DNA of 32,052 nucleotides from Alphaproteobacteria bacterium (GTDB taxonomy: Bacteria > Pseudomonadota > Alphaproteobacteria > SHVW01): positions 1-32,052 of the forward strand of contig VGDO01000049.1 in assembly GCA_016869645.1 (NCBI GenBank), read 5' to 3'. Below the pieces are notes generated by a model. The model searched no databases. It was not told the origin of the DNA and saw only the letters and a list, made by a program, of their open reading frames with translations. Numbering within the stretch: position 1 is the first letter of the stretch; each line of letters begins with the position of its first letter. Positions 15,349-23,314 of this stretch are shown here, in pieces. Position numbers and translations under genes: made by a program.

Positions 15349-16269
15349 TCACGCGCGCTGGCGCCTCAACACCGTTTCACGGTGCAGGATATAGAGGCCG
15401 CTGGCGATCACCAAGCTGCCGCCGACGATCGTCCAGATGGTCATCACTTCGTCCCAGATGAAAAAGCCGGCGAGGCTGGTCCAGATGATCGCGGTGTACT
15501 CGAAGGGCGAGAGCACGGCAACCGGCGCGTTGCGATAGCCGTGGGTCATCAGGAACTGCCCGATGCCGCCGATCAGGCCGAGGGTCAGGAACAGCATCAA
15601 GTCGGTTACGTCGGGCGTCTTCCACCAGCCAAACGGCAGTATCAGCCCGGTTACCGTGGCGCCGATCGTCATGTAGTAGAAGACAATGGTGAGATTCTCC
15701 TCGGTCGCGGTGAGCTGGCGCAGCGTGGTCGCGACCAGCCCATAGAAGATAGGCGTGCACACGGCCACGATCATGGCAAGGCGAAATCCGTCCGCCCCCG
15801 GCCGGACCATGAACAGCACGCCGGCGAAACCGATGAGGATGGCGGTCCACCGCCGAACGCCGACCTTCTCGCCGAGGAGCGGCACAGAGAGCGCCGTGGC
15901 GAAAATGGGCCCGGCGAAGGTGATGGCCGTGACGTCGGCGATCGGCAGCAGCGACAGCGAGGTGAACAGCAGCGCCATCGCGATCAGCCCGAACGACGCG
16001 CGCAGGAGGTGGCCCGACAGTCGCTGGGTCCGCCAGACCTGGACCCGGCCTTCCCAGGCCGCCACGACCATGACCGGCACAAGCGCCACCAGGCAGCGGA
16101 AGAACATGGCCTGCGGCACCGAATAGCTCTCGGTCAGCCATTTGGTCAGCACCGACGCCATGGAAAAGATGAAGATCGCGCCGGCCATGCACAGGATGCC
16201 GATCCAGGCGCGATCGGGCGGCCGGACCAGAGCGCCGAGCTTCGGAGCGGTTGCCGTCGGGGCTTCCAC
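15349..16269 (-). CDS. EamA/DMT-family transporter
   Basis: A 306-residue inner-membrane protein with about ten hydrophobic helices in two EamA halves. The N-terminal half begins GILCMAGAIFIFSMASVLTK and the second half starts near residue 160. DMT transporters move amino acids, nucleotide-sugar-like or other small metabolites, often outward. The start is a GTG at 16269; no ATG lies between it and the first helix, and the ribosome binding site is weak. It sits 14 bases after the PLP enzyme and 4 bases before the aconitase X large subunit, so the four genes 17444-13657 look like one operon. The transporter may carry the substrate or product of that pathway. Confidence 0.88.
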   Translation of the reverse strand: MEAPTATAPKLGALVRPPDRAWIGILCMAGAIFIFSMASVLTKWLTESYSVPQAMFFRCLVALVPVMVVAAWEGRVQVWRTQRLSGHLLRASFGLIAMALLFTSLSLLPIADVTAITFAGPIFATALSVPLLGEKVGVRRWTAILIGFAGVLFMVRPGADGFRLAMIVAVCTPIFYGLVATTLRQLTATEENLTIVFYYMTIGATVTGLILPFGWWKTPDVTDLMLFLTLGLIGGIGQFLMTHGYRNAPVAVLSPFEYTAIIWTSLAGFFIWDEVMTIWTIVGGSLVIASGLYILHRETVLRRQRA

Positions 16270-16283
16270 CGAAATCGATTCCG

Positions 16284-17444
16284 CTATTTCGGCTGGCCGG
16301 CTGCCAGCGCCTGCTCCAGATCGTCGATCAGATCCGCCGGCTCCTCGATGCCGATCGACAGCCGCAGGAGATCGGGCGGGCAGGGCGTACCGGGTCCCTC
16401 GATGCTGGCGCGGTGCTCGACCAGGCTCTCAACACCGCCGAGCGACGTCGCGCGCTTGAAAACGCTGAGACGCGCCGCCACGCCGACCGCGGCCGCCTCC
16501 CCGCCCTTCACTCGGATTGACATCATCCCGCCGAATCCGCCGGACATCTGTCGCTTGGCCACCGCGTGACCGGGATCATTGCCGAGGCCCGGATAGAGAA
16601 CATGGGTCAAGGCGCGGTGGCCCTGGAAATGCTCGGCGACGCGCTGGGCCGCGGCACTCTGCGCGCGCACGCGCAGGAAAAGCGTGCGCATGCCGCGCAG
16701 CATCAGCCAGGCCTCCATCGGCCCGAGCACCGCACCGACCGCGTTTCGCACATACTTGATCGCCTGCCAGTACTCATCCTCGCGCGCCGTGACGAGAGCG
16801 CCGGCGATCACGTCGGAGTGGCCGTTGAGGTACTTCGTGCCGGCGTGCATGACGACGTCGGCACCCAGCGCGATCGGCCTGGTCAGAACCGGCGTTGCCA
16901 CCGTCGAATCGATGGCGAGACGCGCGCCGGCGCCATGGGCGAGTGCCGCGGCGGCCGCAATGTCGGTCACCGCCCAGGTCGGGTTGGCCGGCGATTCGAG
17001 CCAGACAAGCTTGGTCTTGCCCGGCTGCAGCAGTCCCCTGAGTTCGTCGATCTGGCCGGGCCGCTCATTGTCGAAGAACGAGACGACGATACCGCGCGGC
17101 GCGGCGTACTCCAGCAGCCACTTGCGCAGCCCCCAATACATGACTCGTGGCGCCACGACGTGGTCGCCGGGCGTGAGCGCAAGGAAGCACGCCGTGGCGG
17201 CCGCCATGCCCGAGGCGAACAGCAAGGCCTTGGGGCCGCCCTCGAGCGCCGCCAGCAGCGCCTCGGCCTGGTCATAGCTGGGGTTGGCATCGCGCGAATA
17301 GGTCCGCCCGTGCGGGTAGGAATTGTCGGGTGCGCGCTCATAGGTGGTGGCGACGTGGATGGGCGGCACCACCTCGCCATAGGGCGCGTGGATTCTGCCC
17401 ATCGCCTGGGCCGCCAGGGTCGCGCCATGCAATTGCTTGAACAT
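16284..17444 (-). CDS. Cystathionine gamma-synthase/lyase-family PLP enzyme (Cys/Met metabolism)
   Basis: A 386-residue fold-type I PLP enzyme. It has TYSRDANPSYDQAEALLAAL (48-67), the FASGMAAATA phosphate-binding loop (77-86), the SPANPTW motif (151-157), AIDSTVATP (177-185), the Schiff-base Lys204 in HAGTKYLNGHSD, and SLGGVESLVEHRAS (334-347). The last normally reads EHPA, so Arg replaces Pro. Relatives catalyse gamma- or beta-elimination or replacement on cystathionine, homoserine esters or methionine, and this cannot be narrowed by sequence alone. I chose the ATG at 17444 (GGAG, 6-base spacing) over 17459 and 17495. Its place next to a dehydratase and an exporter suggests catabolism more than methionine synthesis. 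Confidence 0.9.
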   Translation of the reverse strand: MFKQLHGATLAAQAMGRIHAPYGEVVPPIHVATTYERAPDNSYPHGRTYSRDANPSYDQAEALLAALEGGPKALLFASGMAAATACFLALTPGDHVVAPRVMYWGLRKWLLEYAAPRGIVVSFFDNERPGQIDELRGLLQPGKTKLVWLESPANPTWAVTDIAAAAALAHGAGARLAIDSTVATPVLTRPIALGADVVMHAGTKYLNGHSDVIAGALVTAREDEYWQAIKYVRNAVGAVLGPMEAWLMLRGMRTLFLRVRAQSAAAQRVAEHFQGHRALTHVLYPGLGNDPGHAVAKRQMSGGFGGMMSIRVKGGEAAAVGVAARLSVFKRATSLGGVESLVEHRASIEGPGTPCPPDLLRLSIGIEEPADLIDDLEQALAAGQPK

Positions 17445-17530
17445 CAGCCGCTCCGCCATCCGCACCGCCGCCCTCGTCGTGGCGTGGTGCCGCATCGTAT
17501 ACGGCCGGCGCGGCCGATGTCCGCAAGCGA

Positions 17531-17584
17531 TTTGTCGGGAGACAAAGGCAAAACCCGAGGGAAATCGGGGTCAGACACCGTTTC
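17531..17584 (-). terminator. Composite hairpin region after the alcohol dehydrogenase gene
   Basis: Directly after the dehydrogenase stop, the minus strand reads the imperfect palindrome GAAACGGTGTCTGACCCCGA (17565-17584, ending TTTC at 17561). This is followed by the small hairpin CCCGA-N6-TCGGG with TTTT (17550-17569), which is terminator-like, and by TTTGTC-GGGA-GACAAA (17531-17546). The GGTGTCTGACCCC core is a dispersed repeat seen in many Proteobacteria. Overlapping stems suggest alternative folds. Confidence 0.5.
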
Positions 17585-17586
17585 AT

Positions 17587-18570
17587 CTACGGCACCAGCA
17601 CGGCCGCCCCCTCGATCCGCCCGGCGCGCAGGCGGTCAAGCGCGAGATTGGCCTCGCGCAGAGGAAATGCCGTCGTGTGCGTGCGCACCGGAACCTGAGG
17701 CGCCAGCGCCAGGAACTCCTCGGCGTCGGCCCGGGTCAGATTGGCGACCGAGCGGATCTGCCGCTCCTCCCACAGCAGGCGATAGGGAAAGGCCGGAATG
17801 TCGCTCATGTGGATGCCGGCGCAGACCACGGTGCCACCCTTGGCGACCGCGGCGAGCGCGACGGGCACGAGTGCCCCGACCGGGGCGAAGATCAGCGCGG
17901 CTTCGAGCGGTTCGGGCGGGCGGTCGTCCGACCCTCCCGCCCACACGGCGCCCAGCGAGCGCGCGAAGCTCTGCGCGGCATCGTCGCCGGTGCGCGTGAA
18001 GGCGAACACGCTGCGCCCCTGGTGGCGCGCGACCTGCGCCACGATATGGGCCGCGGCGCCGAAGCCATAGATGCCGAGGCGCCGCGCCCCGCCCGCCATG
18101 CGCAGCGCCCGATAGCCGATCAGGCCCGCGCACAGCAGCGGCGCCGCCTCGACGTCGGAATAGTTGCCCTGAACGGCAAAGCAATAGCGCTGGTCGGCGA
18201 GGCACTGCTCGGCATAGCCGCCATCGATCTGATAGCCGGTAAAGCGCGCCCGGTCGCACAGGTTTTCATGGCCGGCGCGGCAATGCGGGCAGGTCCCGCA
18301 GGTCCAGCCGAGCCAGGGCACGCCGACACGGTCGCCGGGCCGGAAGCGATCGACCTCCCTGCCCGCCTCAAGAACTGTCCCGACGATCTCGTGCCCGGGT
18401 ACGATCGGCAGTTTGGGATCGCCGAGCTCGCCGTCGACCACGTGGAGATCGGTGCGGCACACGCCGCAGGCATGGACCTTGATGAGGATTTGTTCCCGCC
18501 CCGGCACCGGTCTCGGCCGATCGACGAGACGCAGTGGCTTGCCGGGCGCATCGAGTGTCATGGCGCGCAT
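17587..18570 (-). CDS. Zinc-dependent alcohol dehydrogenase
   Basis: A 327-residue medium-chain dehydrogenase. Catalytic zinc ligands are Cys38 (ACGVCRTD), His60 with Glu61 (PGHE) and Cys147. Structural zinc ligands are Cys91, 94, 97 and 105 (CGTCPHC...C). The NAD(P) loop reads IYGFGAAAH (167-175), with FGAAAH replacing the commoner GxGGxGH form. It oxidises primary alcohols or reduces aldehydes. The ATG at 18570 has GAGG at 7-base spacing. It is divergent from the PbfA-like gene with 140 bases between, and co-directional with the cystathionine-lyase-like gene 142 bases on, across a hairpin-rich gap. It could serve either neighbour. Confidence 0.92.
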   Translation of the reverse strand: MRAMTLDAPGKPLRLVDRPRPVPGREQILIKVHACGVCRTDLHVVDGELGDPKLPIVPGHEIVGTVLEAGREVDRFRPGDRVGVPWLGWTCGTCPHCRAGHENLCDRARFTGYQIDGGYAEQCLADQRYCFAVQGNYSDVEAAPLLCAGLIGYRALRMAGGARRLGIYGFGAAAHIVAQVARHQGRSVFAFTRTGDDAAQSFARSLGAVWAGGSDDRPPEPLEAALIFAPVGALVPVALAAVAKGGTVVCAGIHMSDIPAFPYRLLWEERQIRSVANLTRADAEEFLALAPQVPVRTHTTAFPLREANLALDRLRAGRIEGAAVLVP

Positions 18571-18607
18571 GGTCCAGCCTCGCCCCGGCCGAAATTGCCG
18601 TCAACTA

Positions 18608-18636
18608 GGGCTATCGACACTCGGGCTATCGACACT
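18608..18636. repeat. Tandem 15-base direct repeat in a divergent promoter region
   Basis: GGGCTATCGACACT occurs twice with a 15-base period (18608-18621 and 18623-18636), between the divergent dehydrogenase and PbfA-like genes. Closely spaced direct repeats here could be a regulator site shared by both genes. Confidence 0.55.
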
Positions 18637-18664
18637 GGGGCAGGCGCACCCGGTGGCAGCGCGC

Positions 18665-18693
18665 TTGACCCGACGTGCAACCGGCCCATGATA
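18665..18693 (+). promoter_or_regulatory. Possible promoter for the PbfA-like gene
   Basis: TTGACC (18665-18670), 17 bases, then ATGATA (18688-18693). The -35 is good and the -10 weak. It is followed closely by AGGAGG (18700-18705), the ribosome binding site, which would give an mRNA leader of only about 10 bases. Such a short leader lowers confidence. Confidence 0.25.
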
Positions 18694-18710
18694 CCCGTCA
18701 GGAGGATTCC

Positions 18711-20036
18711 ATGGTCGATTCATCCATTTCCAAGTCGAGCGCAGCGCTGGTGGCCGAAGACGCGCGGCTGTTCCTGCATCAGGCCGAGTCCACGCCATGC
18801 ATATCGGCGGTCCGACGCGTCGAGGGCATCTGGATTGAGGATCTCGAAGGCCGGCGCTACATGGATTTTCACGGCAACAGTGTGCATCACATCGGCTATG
18901 CGCATCCCAAGCTGATCGCAGCGCTCAAAGTACAGCTCGATGGACTCGTGTTCTCCCCGCGCCGCTACACCAATGACGTAGCCGTGGCACTCGCACGCAA
19001 GCTGGCCGAGCTGGCGCCCAAGCCGCTTTCCAAGGTGCTCTTCGCGCCCTCCGGCTCCGACGCCATCGAGATCGCTTTGCGCCTCGCCCGCGCCGCTACC
19101 GGGCGGCACAAGACCGTGTCGTTCTGGGATGCTTTCCACGGCGCCGGCTTCGGCGCCAGCAGCGTCGGCGGCCAAGCGCTCTACCGCTCCGGCGTGAACG
19201 GTCCCCTGCTCTCGGGCACGGAGCACGTCGCTTCCTTCCAATGCTATCGGTGCGCCTATGGCTACCCGGACCGCGCCGGTCAGCCCGATCTCGATGTCTG
19301 CAAGCTCTCTTGCGCCAACATGTTGCGCTATGTACTCGACAAGGAAGGCGATGTCGCCGCCGTCATCGCCGAACCCATTCGATCCGTATGCAACATCCCG
19401 CCACCCGGCTATTGGCAGGCTGTGCGCGCGGCGTGCGACGCGCACGGCGCGCTGCTGATCTTCGACGAAATCCCGAATGGTCTCGGCAAGACCGGCCGCT
19501 TGTTCGCTTGTGAGCACTGGGGGGTCGTGCCCGATATCCTCGTGCTGGGCAAGGCGCTGGGCGGCGGCACGCTGCCGATCGCCGCGTTGATCGCGCACGC
19601 CGACCTCGACGTGGCGAACGAGTTGTCGATCGGTCACTACACCCACGAAAAGAACCCGCTGACCGCCCGCGCCGCTCTGACCACGCTTGAGATCATCACA
19701 GGGGACGGCCTGATCGAGAACGCCAGGCGAGTGGGTACGCTGGCGCTCGACCGGCTGAAGGCGATGGCTGTGCGGCACCCGTTGATCGGCGACGTGCGCG
19801 GCCTCGGGCTGCGGCTTGCCGTCGAGCTCGTGCGCGATCGTGCCGAGAAGACGCCGGCGACAGCCGAGGCGGAATCGGTGATGCGTCGCTGCCTCACATC
19901 CGGGCTCAGCTTCACGGTCTCCGCCGGCAATGTCTTGGTTCTGTCTCCGCCGCTGATCATCACCGAATCCGAGATGCAGCGGGCCCTTCAGATTCTCGAT
20001 GCAGCGCTCGGCGAGGAGGAGCGCCGGGCGGCGTAA
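18711..20036 (+). CDS. pbfA: Class III PLP enzyme, probable (R)-1-hydroxy-2-aminoethylphosphonate ammonia-lyase
   Basis: A 441-residue cytoplasmic fold-type I enzyme of the class III aminotransferase family. Landmarks are DFHGNSVHHIGYAHP (52-66), SPRRYTND (82-89), the FAPSGSDAIE loop (111-120), WDAFHGAGFGASSVGG (139-154), LLIFDEI with Asp252 for the PLP nitrogen, and Schiff-base Lys281 in LGKALGGGTLP. The FLHQ...STPC opening and DFHGNSVHxxGY signature match what I recall of PbfA, which eliminates ammonia from (R)-1-hydroxy-2-aminoethylphosphonate to give phosphonoacetaldehyde. The start has a perfect AGGAGG, 5-base spacing. Its convergent neighbour is an aminoethylphosphonate-type importer, which supports the call. 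A standard aminotransferase of this family is the alternative. No PhnX, PhnY, PhnA or PhnW gene is in the window. Confidence 0.72.
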   Translation: MVDSSISKSSAALVAEDARLFLHQAESTPCISAVRRVEGIWIEDLEGRRYMDFHGNSVHHIGYAHPKLIAALKVQLDGLVFSPRRYTNDVAVALARKLAELAPKPLSKVLFAPSGSDAIEIALRLARAATGRHKTVSFWDAFHGAGFGASSVGGQALYRSGVNGPLLSGTEHVASFQCYRCAYGYPDRAGQPDLDVCKLSCANMLRYVLDKEGDVAAVIAEPIRSVCNIPPPGYWQAVRAACDAHGALLIFDEIPNGLGKTGRLFACEHWGVVPDILVLGKALGGGTLPIAALIAHADLDVANELSIGHYTHEKNPLTARAALTTLEIITGDGLIENARRVGTLALDRLKAMAVRHPLIGDVRGLGLRLAVELVRDRAEKTPATAEAESVMRRCLTSGLSFTVSAGNVLVLSPPLIITESEMQRALQILDAALGEEERRAA

Positions 20037-20044
20037 ACTCGCGT

Positions 20045-22138
20045 TTAGCGAGCGGTCGCAGCCGCCGGCAACGCTTCCACCTGGAGCTGCTGTCGGACAC
20101 CCGTGCGGCGCGACGGCCGGTCGACGGCGCGGCCGACCGAAAGCGCGACCAGCACGGTCGCGAGAATGACGACGCTGGTCGAGCAGGCGAGGCCATAATG
20201 CGACGCCTCGGCATTGAGAAAGACGCCGACCGACGCCAGCTTGTGGTCCGGACTGACCAGGAAGATCACGGCAGACAGCGTCGTCAGTCCGTGAATGAAC
20301 ACGTAGAGCATGGATAGCACGAGGGTCCGACGCAGCATGGGCAAGGTGACGAGACGGAAACTCTGCACCATGGTCGCACCGAGCACCGATGCCGCCTCGT
20401 CGGTCGCCGCATCCAGACGCTGCAGCGCGGCGCGCCCGGCGAGCACGCCGACATAGAGGTTGGCAAACAGCACATTGACGATGAGGATCGCGGCCGTACC
20501 CGTGATCGCCAAATCGACAAAGCCGAATGGCGCGTTGAAGAAGATCAGATAGCCGATGCCGAGAATAACGCCCGGCAGGATGGCCGGCAGCAATGCCAGG
20601 AACGCCAACGCCTCGGCTCCGGGTGGCCTCACGCGCTCCGCAAGATAGGCGACGAGCAGGCTCAGCACGCCGCCGATCGGAGCCGCAACGGCCGCGATCT
20701 TGATGCTTGTCCACACGGTCGGGATGCCACGCTCGGCCTGCAGGCCTGTGTCAAGGCTCGGGTCGAACAGGTAGTGCTCGAGGGTCAGCGAAAAGTCGAT
20801 GCCCCAGACGCGCGTGAAGGAGCCATAGACGACTGTCAAGTAGAGCAGCGCGACGAAAGCAACGACGAGGCCCGAAAACACCGACAAGGCGCCGCGCAAT
20901 GCCGGTTCCATCAACAGCTCGGGAGGCCCACCTGTTCCGCCGACCGCGGCGTGACGCCGCCGCCGGCCGATGCGCTCCGCCAGCCAGTACGCGCCGATCG
21001 TTGGCACCATGAGCCATAGGCAAAGCGCGGCAGCCAGCGGCTTGTTCTGAAAGCCGAGGATTTCGTCATAGATCGCGCCCGCCAACACCGGGTAGTCACG
21101 CCCGATGACCAGGGGATTGCCGAAATCCGTCATCGACAGGATGGCGACGAGCAACAATGCGCGCGTGACGCCCGGCATGGTCATCGGGAGCGTGACGTGA
21201 CGGAACACTTGGCTCGAGGTCGCGCCCTGGGACACAGCCGCCTCTTCCAGCCTGCCGTCGTGCTGGCTCAGCACGTTCTCGATGACGATGTAGGCGTGAG
21301 GCAGGAAGCTCAGCACCTGCGCCGCGACGACGCCGCCGAAGCCGTAGACATTGAACTGCTCGGGATTGACCAGGCCGAGCATGTCGCCAAGCAATCCTTT
21401 GGTGATCAATCCCTGGCGACCGAACAGGAGAATAATGGCAAAGGCGATGATCACCGGGGGTGACACCAGCGGGACCAGCGCGGCGGCCCGAACCGGCCCC
21501 GGCCAGCGCAGATCGCCACGCGTCACGGCATAGGCGAGCGCATAGGCGATCAGCACGGTCAACGCCGAGGTGACGAGGGCGAGCAGGATGGAATTGCGCG
21601 CAATGCGCTGGAAGCGCTGTTCGGTCAAGAATGCCGCGAGATGATCGATACCAAAGCCGGTTCGCACGCCGGAGCGCAGCGCCTCGAACTCGGCAGGATC
21701 GAGCCGATCGCGAAGCTGGAATGCGAGAGGAATGCGTCGATGCACGACGACCGTCTGGACCGGAAACTCGGCCTCGAACCGGGTCCGCTGCTCGGGCGTC
21801 AGGCGCTCGACGGCGCCTGTCGCCGCGACGATCTGCTCATCGAACGCTGCCTGCCGGTCCCAAGTCACGAGCAGGCCGAGCGCCGCCAAGGTCGCCGCCG
21901 TGACTTCCATGCGTTGGCGCGGATTGAGCGTCTGAACCCAGCGCGTCACCACCGCGGCGCGGCGATCGGCTTCCATCAGGTCGAGTGCGGCCACGGTGCG
22001 CGCGCGCATCTCGGCCGGGGCGACCGGCCTTTGAACGCGCACGCTCTCGAGCAGCACGGCGCCGATCGGAACCAGGATGAACAGACCAAAGACGATGCCG
22101 ATCGCAAGGGCGGCAAGACCGCCGGAGAACCGGCTCAT
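20045..22138 (-). CDS. Fused double-permease of ABC importer (2-aminoethylphosphonate/iron type)
   Basis: A 697-residue inner-membrane protein holding two permease units in one chain. EAA loops are LEEAAVSQGATSSQVFRHVT in the first half and DEAASVLGATMVQSFRLVTLP in the second. After the first helix (about 7-30) comes a ~150-residue hydrophilic, helix-rich segment (31-180) facing the periplasm, longer than usual for the PhnU2-type fused permeases as I recall them. Its ATG overlaps the ATPase stop (ATGA at 22135-22138), so the open frame upstream is not used. The fused layout also occurs in AfuB/SfuB iron permeases. Convergent pairing with the PbfA-like gene favours phosphonate. Confidence 0.87.
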   Translation of the reverse strand: MSRFSGGLAALAIGIVFGLFILVPIGAVLLESVRVQRPVAPAEMRARTVAALDLMEADRRAAVVTRWVQTLNPRQRMEVTAATLAALGLLVTWDRQAAFDEQIVAATGAVERLTPEQRTRFEAEFPVQTVVVHRRIPLAFQLRDRLDPAEFEALRSGVRTGFGIDHLAAFLTEQRFQRIARNSILLALVTSALTVLIAYALAYAVTRGDLRWPGPVRAAALVPLVSPPVIIAFAIILLFGRQGLITKGLLGDMLGLVNPEQFNVYGFGGVVAAQVLSFLPHAYIVIENVLSQHDGRLEEAAVSQGATSSQVFRHVTLPMTMPGVTRALLLVAILSMTDFGNPLVIGRDYPVLAGAIYDEILGFQNKPLAAALCLWLMVPTIGAYWLAERIGRRRRHAAVGGTGGPPELLMEPALRGALSVFSGLVVAFVALLYLTVVYGSFTRVWGIDFSLTLEHYLFDPSLDTGLQAERGIPTVWTSIKIAAVAAPIGGVLSLLVAYLAERVRPPGAEALAFLALLPAILPGVILGIGYLIFFNAPFGFVDLAITGTAAILIVNVLFANLYVGVLAGRAALQRLDAATDEAASVLGATMVQSFRLVTLPMLRRTLVLSMLYVFIHGLTTLSAVIFLVSPDHKLASVGVFLNAEASHYGLACSTSVVILATVLVALSVGRAVDRPSRRTGVRQQLQVEALPAAATAR

Positions 22139-23205
22139 CGCACCGCTGTCTCCCCGGAAAACAATCGCGCATGCATGGGGTCGGCGCGCCACTCGACATC
22201 GCTGCCGACCTCGAGATCGAGCGCCATCCAGCGGTCAGACATCAGATCGGCAAACACGGGCGTGCCGATGCCGACGTCGATCTCCACACGCACGATCTCG
22301 CCCATGAAGGTGCGCGCGGCTATCCGTCCCGGCAGGCCGCATTTGATGCCGGGCCGATCCAGAGCTACGTGCTCCGGCCGAATGCACAGTGTCAGGTCAG
22401 ATCGCCCGGACAGCGCCGTCGACGCCGTAACGCCGATCGGCCGGCCAGACACGGTGACCTTGCCCTCCCCGTCCGCGCGCGCCGAAAGCCGGTTGCTGAC
22501 GCCGATGAAATCCGCCACGAAGGCGTCCACCGGTTGGAAATAGACTTCCATCGGCGTGCCGACCTGGACGATTTGGCCGCGTTCCATGACCGCGACGCGG
22601 TCCGACATGGAGAGCGCCTCTTCCTGATCATGGGTTACGAACACGGCCGTCGCGCCTGCGCGGCCGACAATGCTGCGGATCTCGGCGCGCAGCGCGATGC
22701 GAATCTTGGCGTCGAGCGCCGACAGTGGCTCATCGAGCAACAATATCGACGGATTGGGCGCCAAGGCGCGCGCGAGCGCCACTCGCTGCTGCTGGCCGCC
22801 GGAGAGCTCATGTGGGTAGCGCTCCGCCAACTCGCCGATGCGCGCCAGCGCGCACAGCTCGTCGACGCGTGCATCGATCGCCGGTTTCGGCCGCCGGCGC
22901 AGGCGCAACGCAAAGCCAATATTGCCGCGCACCGTCATGGTCGGAAACAGCGCGTAGGATTGGAATACGAAGCCGATGTTGCGTTCGCGCGGCGCCAGCG
23001 CCTCGACCCGCCTGCCGTCGATCAGGAGCTCGCCAGCGTCGGGACGCGTGAAGCCGGCGACGATCCTGAGCAGGGTCGTCTTGCCGCAGCCGGAACCGCC
23101 GACGAGAGTGACGAATTCACCGGCGGCGACCTCGAGCGAGACATTGTCGACCGCGCGAACGTCGCCGAAGCTCTTGCTGATGTTCCGCAGGCTGAGGCGG
23201 GTCAT
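22135..23205 (-). CDS. ABC transporter ATP-binding protein (PotA/PhnT2-like)
   Basis: A 356-residue cytoplasmic ATPase. Walker A GGSGCGKTT (36-44), Q-loop Gln82 in FVFQSYALFP, signature LSGGQQQR (134-141), Walker B ILLLDEPLSALD (154-165), switch His192, and a C-terminal TOBE-type regulatory domain (about 280-350) as in PotA, AfuC and PhnT. The frame is open upstream to 23538, but the ATG at 23205 starts the canonical TRLSLRNISKSFGD opening. No strong ribosome binding site precedes it; 109 bases with a stable hairpin separate it from the binding-protein gene, so its expression is probably lower than that gene's. Confidence 0.92.
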   Translation of the reverse strand: MTRLSLRNISKSFGDVRAVDNVSLEVAAGEFVTLVGGSGCGKTTLLRIVAGFTRPDAGELLIDGRRVEALAPRERNIGFVFQSYALFPTMTVRGNIGFALRLRRRPKPAIDARVDELCALARIGELAERYPHELSGGQQQRVALARALAPNPSILLLDEPLSALDAKIRIALRAEIRSIVGRAGATAVFVTHDQEEALSMSDRVAVMERGQIVQVGTPMEVYFQPVDAFVADFIGVSNRLSARADGEGKVTVSGRPIGVTASTALSGRSDLTLCIRPEHVALDRPGIKCGLPGRIAARTFMGEIVRVEIDVGIGTPVFADLMSDRWMALDLEVGSDVEWRADPMHARLFSGETAVR

Positions 23206-23257
23206 GGAGCAAGTTCGAATTCGGGCGGCGCGGGAACGTCCATGAGTTCGTCCGGTC

Positions 23258-23286
23258 CCCGCCCTCCCCTTGACGGGGAGGGCGGG
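23258..23286. repeat. Intercistronic REP-like hairpin
   Basis: A perfect 12-pair GC-rich stem, CCCGCCCTCCCC / GGGGAGGGCGGG, with loop TTGAC, just after the binding-protein stop (23315) and before the ATPase start (23205). No U-run follows, so it is not a standard terminator. It probably protects the binding-protein mRNA. Confidence 0.75.
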
Positions 23287-23314
23287 CAGCGTGTCCGCTC
23301 GGAAGTCGTGGCCG

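Noticed and set aside
18720..20714. A 664-codon minus-strand frame opposite the PbfA-like gene and continuing into the permease gene.
   Set aside because: The opposite strand has a perfect ribosome binding site and all class III PLP motifs; this frame has neither.
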